NCBI GenBank assembly: GCA_036272595.1 | Contig: DATAYM010000048.1 | Span: 1-64,000, forward strand | Length of the DNA stretch: 64,000 nucleotides | DNA from: Poindextera sp036272595 | Lineage (GTDB): Bacteria; Pseudomonadota; Alphaproteobacteria; Caulobacterales; Caulobacteraceae | Direction of reading: 5' to 3' | In this document: positions 28,658 to 38,088 of the stretch, one piece after another | Layout of the letters: each line of letters begins with the position of its first letter | How positions within the stretch are numbered: position 1 is the stretch's first letter | Notes under the pieces: generated by a model | The model's input: the letters and a program-made list of their open reading frames with translations, nothing else | Database searches by the model: none | Told to the model about the DNA's origin: nothing | Position numbers and translations under genes: made by a program

Positions 28658-30409
28658 TCAGCCGAAGCGGCGGCGCTCCCAGATTTCGAACATGCTGCGA
28701 TAGACCCGCTCGAGGTTCCGCGTCACCGCGACCTCGTCGCGATAGTTGGCCGCGGCGAAACCCGCCCGGGTCCTGTCGCGCAGGGCCTGCAGGCCGGCCG
28801 CACTGGCTGAAAGCGCCAGGGCGCGGGCGACATAGTCATCCCAATCGCTGGCGATCAGATCGTCGAGGCCGGCGCCGGTAAGGATCTGCAGGCCGGTGCG
28901 GGAATAGAAGGTCGGTCCCGCGAGGGCGAGCACCGGCACACCCCGGCTCAGCGCTTCCAGCGAGGTGGTGCCGCCGGGCACCGGCGAAGGGTCGAGCATG
29001 AGGTCGACCTCGCCGAACTCAGCCGCATAGGCCTCGCCGGTGGTGTGGCCGCGGAAATCGATCCGCGACGGGTCCACCCCGTGGGTGACGAAGCGGGAAG
29101 ATGTCGCCGCGCACAGGATCGGGTCGACGAAATAGCGGTATTTCAGGATCAGCCGCGACGTGGGCTGTCTCTTCAGGATCCGCGCCCAGGCCGCCACCGT
29201 CTCATCGGACAGCTTGGCGGGATTGTTGAAGCTGGCGAACGTGGCATAGCCGTTCTTCAGCGCCGGGGCGGGCGTGGCGATCGATTCCTCGTCGGGCCGA
29301 AACGGCGCCGAGGTCGGTCCGACCCGCCAGGGGGTCTCGACGAACGCGTCGGCCATCCCCGGTCCCTCCACGCAATCGGCGTGCAGTGCGTAGTCCATGG
29401 CCGGCAGGCCGGTGGTCTGCTGATAGTTCAGCCACGCCGCCTGCACAGGGGCCGGCCGGTGAGCGAAGACGCCGAGCCGGCTGCCGGCCGTGTGGCCCCA
29501 GCAATCGACCAGGACATCGATCCCGCGGCTTCGAATAAGGTCGGCGGCGCTCGCGTCATCCAGGCCGCCGATCGGATGGACGCCCATCGGCCGGGTCCAG
29601 CCGGTCTCGCCCTCAGCGCGGGCCGGGAACAGGAAGATATCGAATGCCTCGCGGTCGTGGCTCTCCATGACCGGCTTGACGAACTGGCGCAGCTGGCTCT
29701 GCGCGAAGCTCGGAGCCACATAGCCCAGCCGGAGCCTGCGGCTGGCGCTCGGCGGATTGGCGAAAACCGGCTGGGGCGGCTGCACCGTGTAAAGCGCCGC
29801 CCATCGGCTGGCCTCGGCGGCGTGTCGCTCTATGCCGTCCTTTGCGTAAAAGTGCGCGAACAGCAGGAACTGGTGGATGGCGGGCCCGGGATGCAGCTCG
29901 GCCGCCGCCCGGAACACCTGAATGGCCTCCTCGGCCCGCCCCTGGTGCTGCAATGAGAGGCCGTAGGACAGGAGGGGTTCCAGTCGCCGCTCGCCGCCTT
30001 GCAGCGCCATGCCGTAAGCGACTGATGCCGTCGCCACATAACGCTGGCGGTAGAGCTGGTTCGCCACCTCCAGCGCGGTGTCCGCGGCCTGGGCCATCCG
30101 CGCCACATCCGCGCCCATCTGGCGCATCAGCCCGATGGAGTGAAGCAGCCGTGCGTCATCGAGAGCGGCGGCCGCCGCCGCTGCATCGCCGTTGGCGGCG
30201 AGCGCGCTCGACAACCAATAGTGCGCCTCGGCTTCCTGAGGCGCCTGGCTTGCGAGGTCTCGCGCGATGGCCAGAGCGGCTGCCGAATCGCCCTCCATCA
30301 GCAGGCCCAGAATCGGGTCGAATTGGCGCGCCGGACTGGCGGACCCCGGCGACGCGGCTGCCGCCGTTTCGTCGTGCTCGGTTCTCGCGACCGCGCCAGG
30401 ACTAGCCAT
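28658..30409 (-). CDS. TPR protein with O-GlcNAc transferase-like (GT41) domain
   Basis: A 583-residue protein. Residues about 30-190 are helical TPR-like repeats (EGDSAAALAIARDLASQAPQEAEAHYWLSSALAANG). A GT41/SPINDLY-type domain follows: RLGYVAPSFAQSQLRQFV, IDVLVDCWGHTAGSRLGVFAHRPAPVQAAWLNYQQTTGL, FASFNNPAKLSDETVAAWARIL and LMLDPSPVPGGTTSLEALSRGVPVLAL. This family transfers a sugar to Ser/Thr of proteins, and bacterial members modify flagellins and adhesins. It overlaps the aminotransferase gene by 8 bases, so the donor may be the sugar made by that enzyme. Start ATG 30409. Confidence 0.9.
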   Translation of the reverse strand: MASPGAVARTEHDETAAAASPGSASPARQFDPILGLLMEGDSAAALAIARDLASQAPQEAEAHYWLSSALAANGDAAAAAAALDDARLLHSIGLMRQMGADVARMAQAADTALEVANQLYRQRYVATASVAYGMALQGGERRLEPLLSYGLSLQHQGRAEEAIQVFRAAAELHPGPAIHQFLLFAHFYAKDGIERHAAEASRWAALYTVQPPQPVFANPPSASRRLRLGYVAPSFAQSQLRQFVKPVMESHDREAFDIFLFPARAEGETGWTRPMGVHPIGGLDDASAADLIRSRGIDVLVDCWGHTAGSRLGVFAHRPAPVQAAWLNYQQTTGLPAMDYALHADCVEGPGMADAFVETPWRVGPTSAPFRPDEESIATPAPALKNGYATFASFNNPAKLSDETVAAWARILKRQPTSRLILKYRYFVDPILCAATSSRFVTHGVDPSRIDFRGHTTGEAYAAEFGEVDLMLDPSPVPGGTTSLEALSRGVPVLALAGPTFYSRTGLQILTGAGLDDLIASDWDDYVARALALSASAAGLQALRDRTRAGFAAANYRDEVAVTRNLERVYRSMFEIWERRRFG

Positions 30410-31547
30410 GGGACAGCGCGTTGGCCAGGGCCTTGGCGACGCGCTCGACCTCATCGGCGGTGAGGTCGGCGGCGAAGGGCAGGCCGAGGGTCGAGGCGGC
30501 CAGGGTTTCGGTGGTCGCCAGGTCGGCGCGCGGGGCGGCGGCGAAGGCCGGGCTGGCGTGGCAACCGGCGCCCCACCAGCGGCGGGTCTCGATTCCCGCC
30601 GCGGTCAGGTGCGCTTCGACCGCGTCGGCCGCGCCATCCGGCAACCGGACGACGCAGACGCTGGAGACCCAGCCCACGCCCCAGCCGTCCTGGAAAGCCA
30701 CCGCCGGCTGATCGGCCAGGGCGATGCGCAGGCGTTGGGCGGCGAGGCCGTAGCGCAGGCGCGCAGCCGGCCAGCCGTCCAGGCTCGCCAGGCCGACGGC
30801 GGCGGCGTATTCGCTGAGCTTGGCGTTGGTGGCGACGCGCCGCGACTCCCGCGAGCCGCGAAAGCCGAAGGTGGTCAGTTCGCGGATCGTGGCGATCAGG
30901 CTGTCGTCCTCGGAGACCACGAAGCCGCCTTCGCCGACCCCCAGGGCCTTGGTGGCGTGCAGGCTGACCATGGCCGGCACCGGCGCCTCGGCCAGCGCGT
31001 CGAAGGCGGCGGCGGCGTCGAGCAGCACCGGAATGCCGGTGCGCTCGCGGAATCGCGCCCAGGCGGCCAGGTCGGGCACGCGGCCGAAGGCGGCGACCGG
31101 CAGGGCGGCGGCGATGCGTCCGGGCGCCTCGCCGAGCGCGGCCTCCAGCCGGGCGGGATCGATCATCCAGGTCTGCGGATCGACATCGACGAACCAGGGA
31201 ACCAGCCCCGCCTGGATGACCGCATGGGCGGTGGCGACGAAGGTCCAGGCCGGCACGGCGCAAAAGCCGCCGGCTTCCGCGCCCATGGCCTGCAAGGCCA
31301 GGGTCAGGGCCAAGGTGCCGTTGGCGGCGGTGGCCACGAAGGCCGGCGGCGCGAACCGGTCAGCCAGCCTCTGCTCGAAGGCGCGGAGCAGCGGCCCGAA
31401 ATTGGAGTACCAGCGCGCCTCGTCCATCTGCGCCAGATAAGGCGCCAAGACATGGGCTGTCGGCATCGACGGACGCGCCACCACGACCTTGCGAAGGGCG
31501 TCGGATGGCGCTGACCGGGCCAGGCGCTGCGCGCTGCGGGCGGACAT
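30402..31547 (-). CDS. DegT/DnrJ/EryC1 family sugar aminotransferase (VioA-like)
   Basis: A 381-residue PLP enzyme that probably aminates a nucleotide-4-keto-6-deoxy sugar. The N-terminal MPTAHVLAPYL and RWYSNFGPLLRAFE segments recall VioA-type dTDP-4-amino-4,6-dideoxyglucose synthases. The PLP lysine is Lys200 in SLHATKALGVGEGG. Substrate dTDP-4-keto-6-deoxyglucose would come from rfbAB nearby. The 4-amino sugar could then be N-acylated by the NeuD-type enzyme and transferred by the downstream GT41 protein. The pathway placement is inference. Confidence 0.9.
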   Translation of the reverse strand: MSARSAQRLARSAPSDALRKVVVARPSMPTAHVLAPYLAQMDEARWYSNFGPLLRAFEQRLADRFAPPAFVATAANGTLALTLALQAMGAEAGGFCAVPAWTFVATAHAVIQAGLVPWFVDVDPQTWMIDPARLEAALGEAPGRIAAALPVAAFGRVPDLAAWARFRERTGIPVLLDAAAAFDALAEAPVPAMVSLHATKALGVGEGGFVVSEDDSLIATIRELTTFGFRGSRESRRVATNAKLSEYAAAVGLASLDGWPAARLRYGLAAQRLRIALADQPAVAFQDGWGVGWVSSVCVVRLPDGAADAVEAHLTAAGIETRRWWGAGCHASPAFAAAPRADLATTETLAASTLGLPFAADLTADEVERVAKALANALSHG

Positions 31548-31613
31548 GGCGGCGGCTTTCCGTTTCGGCGAATCCCAGCCTCGAACGGAGCATGCGTGTG
31601 GTTAACAGGTCCT

Positions 31614-32465
31614 CTAGTCGAACACCGCCGCCAGCGCCTCGGGGCCGATGCCTTCACGGGCCGAGCGCAATTCATAGTAGATGGAGGCGACGCCGGCCGC
31701 ACCGACCAGGCTGGTGATGGTCCGGTTCACCGGCGAGATGATCAGCCCGCCCACCAGCGGCGCCAATGTCGGGCTGAGGCCATGCAGGAAGCCGACCACG
31801 GCGACGTTGGTCAGGCTCTGCAGCACGATCTGGAAGATGTAGGCGGCGATGGCGTAGACGACCAGCAGGCCGAAAATCGGCCAGCGGCGCCCGCGGGTCA
31901 GATCGGCGCTGCGTCCGAGCGCGCCGAACACCCCGGTCCGCTCGACCACCTGGGCGGGAACGGCGACGACCCAGGCGGTCAGCATCATCAGTCCGGGAAA
32001 GATCAGCAGGATGAAGCCGAAGAAAAGGGCGACGCCTGTCACGATCGCCAGAAGCAGCAGCCAGAACCAGTGCCGCAGGCCCGTCGAGATGCATTCGCCG
32101 AAGCTCGCCCGGCGGCCGTTCAGCGAGGTGATCGCGCCATGGACGATCGCCGCCTGCAGCACATAGTTGGCGACCAGGCTGACCAGCCAGGCGATCAGGC
32201 CAAGCGCGCCGAGGGCGGGCAGGGCGTTGGTCAGGACGTGGAAGATGTCTTGCGACAGCGGCTGGCCGGGGGCTGAGCCGAGCGAGGAGAGGCCGCTGTG
32301 CAGGAAGATCTCCACCATGCCGGTGCTGAACACCGCCGCGGGCAGGCCGGCGAGGACGGCCGCGAGCAGGATGAAGACGCCGAAGTTCCCGGTGATGGTC
32401 GTGACGGTGCGTTCGATCACCCGGCCGATATCGAATGTCGAGGTCGGCCCCGGCGCGGTCGCCAT
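31614..32465 (-). CDS. Integral membrane protein, GPDPase-membrane-domain-like
   Basis: A 283-residue protein with about six hydrophobic helices, with amphipathic linkers. The segments FDIGRVIERTVTTITGNFGVFILLA, LGRSADLTRGRRWPIFGLLVVYAIAAY and SVY-YYELRSAREG resemble the membrane domain of glycerophosphodiester phosphodiesterase-type proteins, widespread in Caulobacter as proteins of unknown function. No catalytic motif seen. Confidence 0.7.
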   Translation of the reverse strand: MATAPGPTSTFDIGRVIERTVTTITGNFGVFILLAAVLAGLPAAVFSTGMVEIFLHSGLSSLGSAPGQPLSQDIFHVLTNALPALGALGLIAWLVSLVANYVLQAAIVHGAITSLNGRRASFGECISTGLRHWFWLLLLAIVTGVALFFGFILLIFPGLMMLTAWVVAVPAQVVERTGVFGALGRSADLTRGRRWPIFGLLVVYAIAAYIFQIVLQSLTNVAVVGFLHGLSPTLAPLVGGLIISPVNRTITSLVGAAGVASIYYELRSAREGIGPEALAAVFD

Positions 32466-32549
32466 GCTTATGCCCCCAAACTACCCGGCCTCCATCAACC
32501 ACGCCTGCGACGGCGCTGTCCATCAAGCTTGACGGGAGTAGCGTGACGC

Positions 32550-32759
32550 CTAGTGGGCGAGGGTGGCGGCGGCGGATTCCAGGGCCAGCCTGGCCAGGCC
32601 CTGGGCGCGGGCGACGATCTCGTCCATCGGCAGTTCGCGCAGGCCGCGTGGGCGAGGCAGGCTGATCTGGACGGTGGCGCCCTCGGCGGTAAGCACCGAC
32701 ACGCCGACAATGGTCGGGCTGACGGTCACGGACGGCGGCAAGGTCATGGGCTCGGGCAT
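32550..32759 (-). CDS. Small conserved-looking hypothetical protein
   Basis: A 69-residue soluble protein, MPEPMTLPPSVTV... ending ALESAAATLAH, with a beta segment (TIVGVSVLTAEGATVQISL) and a helix (PMDEIVARAQGLARLALES). Codon use is normal. The upstream site GGGACGGA is weak. No family recognised; probability of being a real gene is moderate. Confidence 0.5.
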   Translation of the reverse strand: MPEPMTLPPSVTVSPTIVGVSVLTAEGATVQISLPRPRGLRELPMDEIVARAQGLARLALESAAATLAH

Positions 32760-32971
32760 GGTTTCGATCCGTCCCTACGGGTTAACCTTCTCGCCCCACC
32801 CTTGCGACTCTCATGCGCGCGGCGACGGCGCGTGTCGACGCAAGCTTTCGTGACAATCCTGACGGTCGTTAACGAACCTCGGCCGGCCCGGACAGGCCGG
32901 GCCCTGGCGCCGCTTTCGGGCAGGCGCGGGAAGGACTAGGCTGGCGCCGGAGCGGGTTGAAAGGGACGGCC

Positions 32972-34366
32972 TTGGACGCGCTGATCCTGTCGCGGCTGCA
33001 GTTCGTCTGGGTGATCGCCTGGCACATCCTGTTGCCGGCCTTCACGGTGGGCCTGGCTTCCTATATCGCCTTCATGGAAGGGCTCGGGCTGTTCACCGGC
33101 CGAGAGGTTTATCTCCGCATTTCAAGGTACTGGACCCGGATTTTCTCGGTCTCCTTCGGCATGGGCGTGGTCTCGGGCATCATCATGCCCTTCCAGTTCG
33201 GGACCAATTGGAGCCGGTTTTCCGACGCCACCGCCAACATCATTTCGCCGCTGCTGGCCTACGAGGGGCTGATGGCCTTTTTCCTCGAGGCGGCGTTCCT
33301 CGGCGTCCTGCTGTTCGGCCGCGATCGGGTGCCGCGTTGGGTGCATTTCCTGGCCGCCTCGATGGTGGCGCTGGGTACGCTGTTCTCGTCCTTCTGGATC
33401 CTGGCCGCCAACAGCTGGATGCAGACCCCGGCCGGCTACACCCTGGTCGGCGGGCGGTTCTATCCGACCGACTGGACGGCCATCGTCTTCAGCCCGTCCT
33501 TCCCCTATCGCCTCGCCCACACGGTCTGCGGCTTCTACGTCACCACCGCCTTCGTCGTCCTCGGCGCCGCCGCGGGCCTGGTGCGGCGGCGGCAGAGCGA
33601 GGCCGACGGGCGGGTGATGATCTCGACGACGCTCTGGCTGCTGCTGGCGCTCGTGCCGCTGCAGATGCTGCTGGGCGACGCCCACGGGCTGAACACGCGC
33701 CAATACCAGCCGGCCAAGCTGGCGGCGATCGAGGCGCGCTGGGAGACCGGCAGCCGCGTCCCGCTTACCCTGTTCGCCATTCCCGACCAGAAGGCCGCCG
33801 CCAACCATTTCGCCATCGAGGTCCCGGTGCTGGGCAGCCTGATCCTGACCCACGATCCGAACGGGACGGTGAGGGGCCTGAAGGAATGGCCGGCGGATCA
33901 GTGGCCGACGGTGATCCTTCCCTTCTTCGCCTTTCGCATCATGGTCGGCCTTGGCCTGGTCATGCTGGCCGTGACGCTGACCGGCGCGGTGCTGCGTTTC
34001 GGCGGCCGGCTCTGGCGCAGCGACCTCTTCCTGCGCGCCTGTCAGTGGACCGCGCCGATCGGCTTCCTCGCCGTCCTGGCCGGGTGGACGACGACCGAGA
34101 CCGGCCGCCAGCCCTGGACCGTCTACGGCCTGCTGCGCACGGCCGACTCGGTGACGCCGTCGCTGAGCGCGACGAACGTCGCCATCTCGTTCGCCGGTTA
34201 CGCCGCGGTCTATCTGCTGATCTTCCCGGCCGGGTTTTTGATCATGCGCCGGCTGATCCGCACCGGGACCGGTCCGGCGGCGCCGCAAGGGTCGGTCGAA
34301 AGCGGCCGGCCCAGCCTGCCGGTGGATGCGCTGCCCGGGCTGGAGCCGGAGGGCCGAGCCCCGTGA
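32972..34366 (+). CDS. cioA: Cytochrome bd-type (cyanide-insensitive) ubiquinol oxidase subunit I
   Basis: A 464-residue membrane oxidase subunit with about nine helices. Family marks: RLQFVWVIAWHILLPAFTVGLASY with the heme b ligand His, LAANSWMQTPAG, a short Q-loop, and GRQPWTVYGLLRTADSVTP. The short Q-loop and sequence style fit the CioA/cyanide-insensitive type. It oxidises quinol and reduces O2 to water, supporting microaerobic or stress respiration. TTG 32972 follows AAAGGGA and is preferred to TTG 32957. It pairs with cioB in a GTGA overlap. Confidence 0.95.
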   Translation: MDALILSRLQFVWVIAWHILLPAFTVGLASYIAFMEGLGLFTGREVYLRISRYWTRIFSVSFGMGVVSGIIMPFQFGTNWSRFSDATANIISPLLAYEGLMAFFLEAAFLGVLLFGRDRVPRWVHFLAASMVALGTLFSSFWILAANSWMQTPAGYTLVGGRFYPTDWTAIVFSPSFPYRLAHTVCGFYVTTAFVVLGAAAGLVRRRQSEADGRVMISTTLWLLLALVPLQMLLGDAHGLNTRQYQPAKLAAIEARWETGSRVPLTLFAIPDQKAAANHFAIEVPVLGSLILTHDPNGTVRGLKEWPADQWPTVILPFFAFRIMVGLGLVMLAVTLTGAVLRFGGRLWRSDLFLRACQWTAPIGFLAVLAGWTTTETGRQPWTVYGLLRTADSVTPSLSATNVAISFAGYAAVYLLIFPAGFLIMRRLIRTGTGPAAPQGSVESGRPSLPVDALPGLEPEGRAP

Positions 34367-35373
34367 CCGCGCCCCTGGACCTTGTGCCGATCTGGACCCT
34401 CATCCTCGGGCTCGGGGTCTTCTTCTACGTCCTGCTCGACGGCTTCGACCTCGGCGTCGGCATGCTGTTCGGCCTCGCCCCCGACACGACGTCGCGCAAC
34501 CTGATCATGAATTCGATCGCGCCGATCTGGGACGGCAACGAGACCTGGCTGGTGCTGGGCGGGGTGGGCCTGTTCGCCGCCTTTCCGCTGGCCTTTTCCA
34601 TCATCATTCCAGCGGTCTACTTCCCGATCCTGATCATGCTCCTGGCCCTGGTCTTTCGCGGCGTCGCCTTCGAGTTCCGCTTCCGCGACGCCGAGCACAA
34701 GGGTCTCTGGGACCACGGCTTCACCTACGGCTCGACGGTGGCGACCTTCGCCCAAGGCGTCGTGCTGGGCGCGTTCATCCAGGGCTTCAAGGTCGACGGC
34801 CGCCATTTCGCCGGCGGCGTCTTCGACTGGTTCACGCCGTTCTCGCTGCTTTGCGGCGTGGCCCTGGTGTTCGGCTACGGCCTGTTGGGCTGCGGCTGGC
34901 TGATCTTGAAGACCGAGGGCGATGTTCAGGCCCGCGCGCGCCGCCAAGGCCGCGTCTGCCTGCTCGCCGTCATGGCCGGGATCGCCGCGGTCAGCCTGTG
35001 GACCCCGTTGCTGGATCCGGACATCGCACGGCGCTGGTTCTCCTGGCCGAACATCGCCTGGCTGTCGCCGGTGCCGATCACGGCGGGTCTGCTCGGCCTC
35101 TATGAATGGCGGGCGCTGAAGAGCGGCGACGACGCCGGCCCTTTCGCCGGCGCGATCGGATTGTTCCTGATTTCCTACCTGGGCATCGCGATCAGCCTCT
35201 GGCCGATGATCGTGCCGCACCACTACACGCTGTGGCAGGCGGCGTCCTCCGAGAGCACCCAGGCCTTCCTGCTGGTCGGCACCCTGTTCCTGCTGCCGAT
35301 CATCCTGGTCTACACCGGCTGGTCCTATTGGGTGTTTCGGGGCAAGGTTCGCGGCGACATGGGTTACCACTGA
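34363..35373 (+). CDS. cioB: Cytochrome bd-type ubiquinol oxidase subunit II
   Basis: A 336-residue subunit II. DGFDLGVGMLFG at residues 26-37 and WDGNETWLVLGG at 58-69 are typical, as are LVFRGVAFEFRFR and EGDVQARAR. About eight helices. GTG 34363 overlaps the cioA stop. No CydX-type small subunit or cydDC exporter is visible nearby; CIO systems often lack CydX. Confidence 0.95.
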   Translation: MTAPLDLVPIWTLILGLGVFFYVLLDGFDLGVGMLFGLAPDTTSRNLIMNSIAPIWDGNETWLVLGGVGLFAAFPLAFSIIIPAVYFPILIMLLALVFRGVAFEFRFRDAEHKGLWDHGFTYGSTVATFAQGVVLGAFIQGFKVDGRHFAGGVFDWFTPFSLLCGVALVFGYGLLGCGWLILKTEGDVQARARRQGRVCLLAVMAGIAAVSLWTPLLDPDIARRWFSWPNIAWLSPVPITAGLLGLYEWRALKSGDDAGPFAGAIGLFLISYLGIAISLWPMIVPHHYTLWQAASSESTQAFLLVGTLFLLPIILVYTGWSYWVFRGKVRGDMGYH

Positions 35374-35385
35374 AGGCTTGCCGTC

Positions 35386-36654
35386 ATGACCAGGATCAAC
35401 AGCGCCGACCGGGCGCTTCGCGAACGCGCCGAGGCGGTCATTCCCGGCGGCATGTACGGCCACCAGGCCGTCGGCCTCCTGCCGGACGACTATCCGCAGT
35501 TCTTCTCGAAGGGCGAGGGCGCGCGGCTCTGGGACGCCGACGGCCGCGAGCTGCTCGACTTCATGTGCGCCTATGGCCCCAACCTGTTCGGCTACGGCCA
35601 TCCGGGCATCAACGCCGCCTTCGTTCGCCAGATGGAGATCGGCGACACCCTGACCGGCCCGACCGCCCTGATGGTCGAGCTGGCCGAGGCCTTCACCGGC
35701 ATGGTCAGCCACGCCGACTGGGCGATGTTCTGCAAGAACGGCACCGACGCCACCTCGATGGCCATGGTCACCGCCCGCGCCCACACCCGGCGCAAGACCC
35801 TCGTCCTGGCCAAGGGCGCCTATCACGGCGCCGCGCCCTGGTGCACGCCCCGCCGCATCGGGGTCACGCCCGAGGACAAGGCCAACCAGATCTTCTGCGA
35901 CTACAATGACGTCGCCAGCCTGGAGGCCGCCGTGGCGGCGGCCGGCGACGACCTCGCGGCCATCTTCGCCGCGCCGCTGAAGCACGACACCTTCATCGAC
36001 CAGGTGCTGCCCGATCCGCTCTACGCCGCCCGCGCCCGGGCCCTGGCCGACGAGCACGGCGCGCTTCTGGTGGTGGACGACGTCCGAGCCGGCCTGCGCA
36101 TCGCCCGCGACTGCAGCTGGTCGGCGGTGGGGGTCGACCCCGACCTCTCCACCTGGGGCAAATGCTTCGCCAACGGCCACGCCATCTCCGCGCTACTTGG
36201 GAACAACAAGGCGCGCACGGCCGCGAGCAAGATCTTCGTCACCGGCTCCTTCTGGTACCAGGCCGCGCCGATGGCCGCGGCGCTGAAGACGCTGCGGCTG
36301 GTGCGCGAGAGCGACTATCTGGAGCGGATCGACGGCCTCGGAAACCGTCTGCGCGACGGCCTGGCGGAACGCGCCCAGGCGGCCGGCTTCGGCCTGCGCC
36401 AGAGCGGCCCGGTGACCATGCCGCTGTTCCTGTTCGACGACGATCCGGATCTGCGCAAGGGCTATTGCTGGTCCAGCGCCATGCTGGAGCGCGGGGTCTA
36501 CGTCCACCCGTTCCACAACATGTTCCTCTGCGCCGCCATGACCGAGGCCGACATCGACCAGGCCCTGGACGCCGCCGAGGGCGCCTTCAAGGTGCTGCAA
36601 GCCGCCGCCCCGACGCTCGCCCCCGTGGAAAAACTCGCCTTCCTGCTGGCCTAG
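35386..36654 (+). CDS. Class III aminotransferase, glutamate-1-semialdehyde aminomutase-like
   Basis: A 422-residue PLP enzyme of the GSA aminomutase/omega-transaminase fold. PLP Lys259 lies in LSTWGKCFANGHAISALLG, the cofactor Asp is in LLVVDDVRAG (231-232), and FCKNGTDATSMA binds phosphate. It differs enough from housekeeping HemL (which has GGT-rich gates) that the substrate is unclear. The amidase gene begins 4 bases after it, suggesting an amino compound pathway. Confidence 0.85.
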   Translation: MTRINSADRALRERAEAVIPGGMYGHQAVGLLPDDYPQFFSKGEGARLWDADGRELLDFMCAYGPNLFGYGHPGINAAFVRQMEIGDTLTGPTALMVELAEAFTGMVSHADWAMFCKNGTDATSMAMVTARAHTRRKTLVLAKGAYHGAAPWCTPRRIGVTPEDKANQIFCDYNDVASLEAAVAAAGDDLAAIFAAPLKHDTFIDQVLPDPLYAARARALADEHGALLVVDDVRAGLRIARDCSWSAVGVDPDLSTWGKCFANGHAISALLGNNKARTAASKIFVTGSFWYQAAPMAAALKTLRLVRESDYLERIDGLGNRLRDGLAERAQAAGFGLRQSGPVTMPLFLFDDDPDLRKGYCWSSAMLERGVYVHPFHNMFLCAAMTEADIDQALDAAEGAFKVLQAAAPTLAPVEKLAFLLA

Positions 36655-36657
36655 AAG

Positions 36658-38088
36658 ATGAGCTTTCCGGACTATTCCGAGCATGATGGCCTTGGCCTGG
36701 CCGAGCTGGTGCGCCGGCGCGAGGTCAGCGCCGCCGAACTGGTCGAGGCGGCCATCGAGCGGATCGAGCGGCATAATCCGGCGATCAACGCGGTGGTGCA
36801 CAAGGCCTATGACGAGGCCAGGGCCGCCGCCGCGGGGTCGCTGCCCGAGGGGCCGTTCACCGGCGTGCCCTTCCTGGTCAAGGACCTTCTGATCACCGTC
36901 GCCGGCTGGCCGCGCACATCGGGCAGCCGCTTCGCCAAGGGGGTGGTGGACGCCGAGGACTCCGGGCTGATGCGCCGCTATCGCGCCAGCGGCGTCATCC
37001 CGCTCGGCAAGACCAACCTGCCGGAGTTCGGCATCACCGGCACCACCGAGCCGGCCCTGTTCGGCGCCTGCCGCAACCCCTGGAGCCTCGATCATTCCAC
37101 CGGCGGCTCCTCCGGCGGCTCGGCGGCGGCGGTGGCCGCCGGCATCGTGCCGATGGCGCACGGCGGCGACGGGCGCGGCTCGATCCGCATCCCGGCCGCC
37201 TGCTGCGCGCTGGTCGGCCTGAAGGTGACCCGCGACCGCAACCCGCACCTGCCGGACGGCTACGATTTCGCCCAGGGCTATGTGGTCGAGCACGTGCTGA
37301 CCCGTACGGTGCGCGACTGCGCCGCGATGCTCGACGTCACCGGCCTGCCCGAACCGGCCTCGCCCTATGCGCCGCCGGCCAAGGCGCGGCCCTACATGGA
37401 GGAGATCGCGCGCGGCCCCGGGCGCCTGCGCATCGCCTGGTCGTCCGAGACCGCCAACGGCCGGCCGATCAACCCGGAGGTCCAGGCCGCCCTGGAGGAG
37501 ACCGCCGCCCTCCTGGAGGCGCTGGGCCACGAAGTGGTCCCGCGCGGGCTGGGCGTCGACCAGCGCGGCCTCTACGCGGCCCAGAACGCCTGGTCGGGAG
37601 CCAATTTCGCCGCCGGCATGAAGCGGTTGATCGAGCAGGTCGGCCGCGAGCCGGAGGCGGACGAGCTGGAGCCGCTGACCTGGGCCTCGCTGAAGTCGGG
37701 CCGCCGCGCCACGGGCGAACAGGTGATGTGGGAGCAGCAGGAGCTGCGCATGCTGGCGCGCGGGGTGCTGGCCCTGTTCGAGGAGTTCGACGTCTATCTG
37801 ACGCCGGTGATGGGAACGCCGCCGCCGCCGATCGGCTATATCGACCCGGTGACCGTGCCGCCGCGCGACTTCGGCCGCAAGAACGGCGAGCTCTTCCCGT
37901 TCCCGGCGCCGTTCAACATGACGGGCCAGCCGTCGATCTCGCTGCCGCTGGCCTGGTCCAGCGCCGGCCTGCCCATCGGCATGATGTTCTCGGCCCGCTA
38001 CGCCGACGAGGCGACCCTTTTCCGCCTCGCCGCCCAGCTGGAAAAGGAACGCCCCTGGAAGGATCGCCGCCCGCCGATCTGGAACTAG
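36658..38088 (+). CDS. Amidase signature family hydrolase
   Basis: A 476-residue amidase. The Ser-cisSer-Lys triad is Lys75 (PFLVKDLL), Ser151 (HSTGGSSGGSAAAVAAG) and Ser175 (GDGRGSIRIPAACCALVG). It hydrolyses a C-N amide bond of an unknown small substrate; GatA is excluded by the lack of gatC and gatB partners. It follows the aminotransferase by 4 bases and converges on the phosphotransferase-like gene with a 4-base overlap. Confidence 0.9.
   Translation: MSFPDYSEHDGLGLAELVRRREVSAAELVEAAIERIERHNPAINAVVHKAYDEARAAAAGSLPEGPFTGVPFLVKDLLITVAGWPRTSGSRFAKGVVDAEDSGLMRRYRASGVIPLGKTNLPEFGITGTTEPALFGACRNPWSLDHSTGGSSGGSAAAVAAGIVPMAHGGDGRGSIRIPAACCALVGLKVTRDRNPHLPDGYDFAQGYVVEHVLTRTVRDCAAMLDVTGLPEPASPYAPPAKARPYMEEIARGPGRLRIAWSSETANGRPINPEVQAALEETAALLEALGHEVVPRGLGVDQRGLYAAQNAWSGANFAAGMKRLIEQVGREPEADELEPLTWASLKSGRRATGEQVMWEQQELRMLARGVLALFEEFDVYLTPVMGTPPPPIGYIDPVTVPPRDFGRKNGELFPFPAPFNMTGQPSISLPLAWSSAGLPIGMMFSARYADEATLFRLAAQLEKERPWKDRRPPIWN

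Noticed and set aside
31614..32760. FNR/FixK box upstream of cioA
   Set aside because: No TTGAT-N4-ATCAA or close match was found in the upstream region.
36658..38088. Subunit A of glutamyl-tRNA amidotransferase (gatA)
   Set aside because: No gatB or gatC neighbours and the C-terminal part does not match GatA; general amidase is safer.
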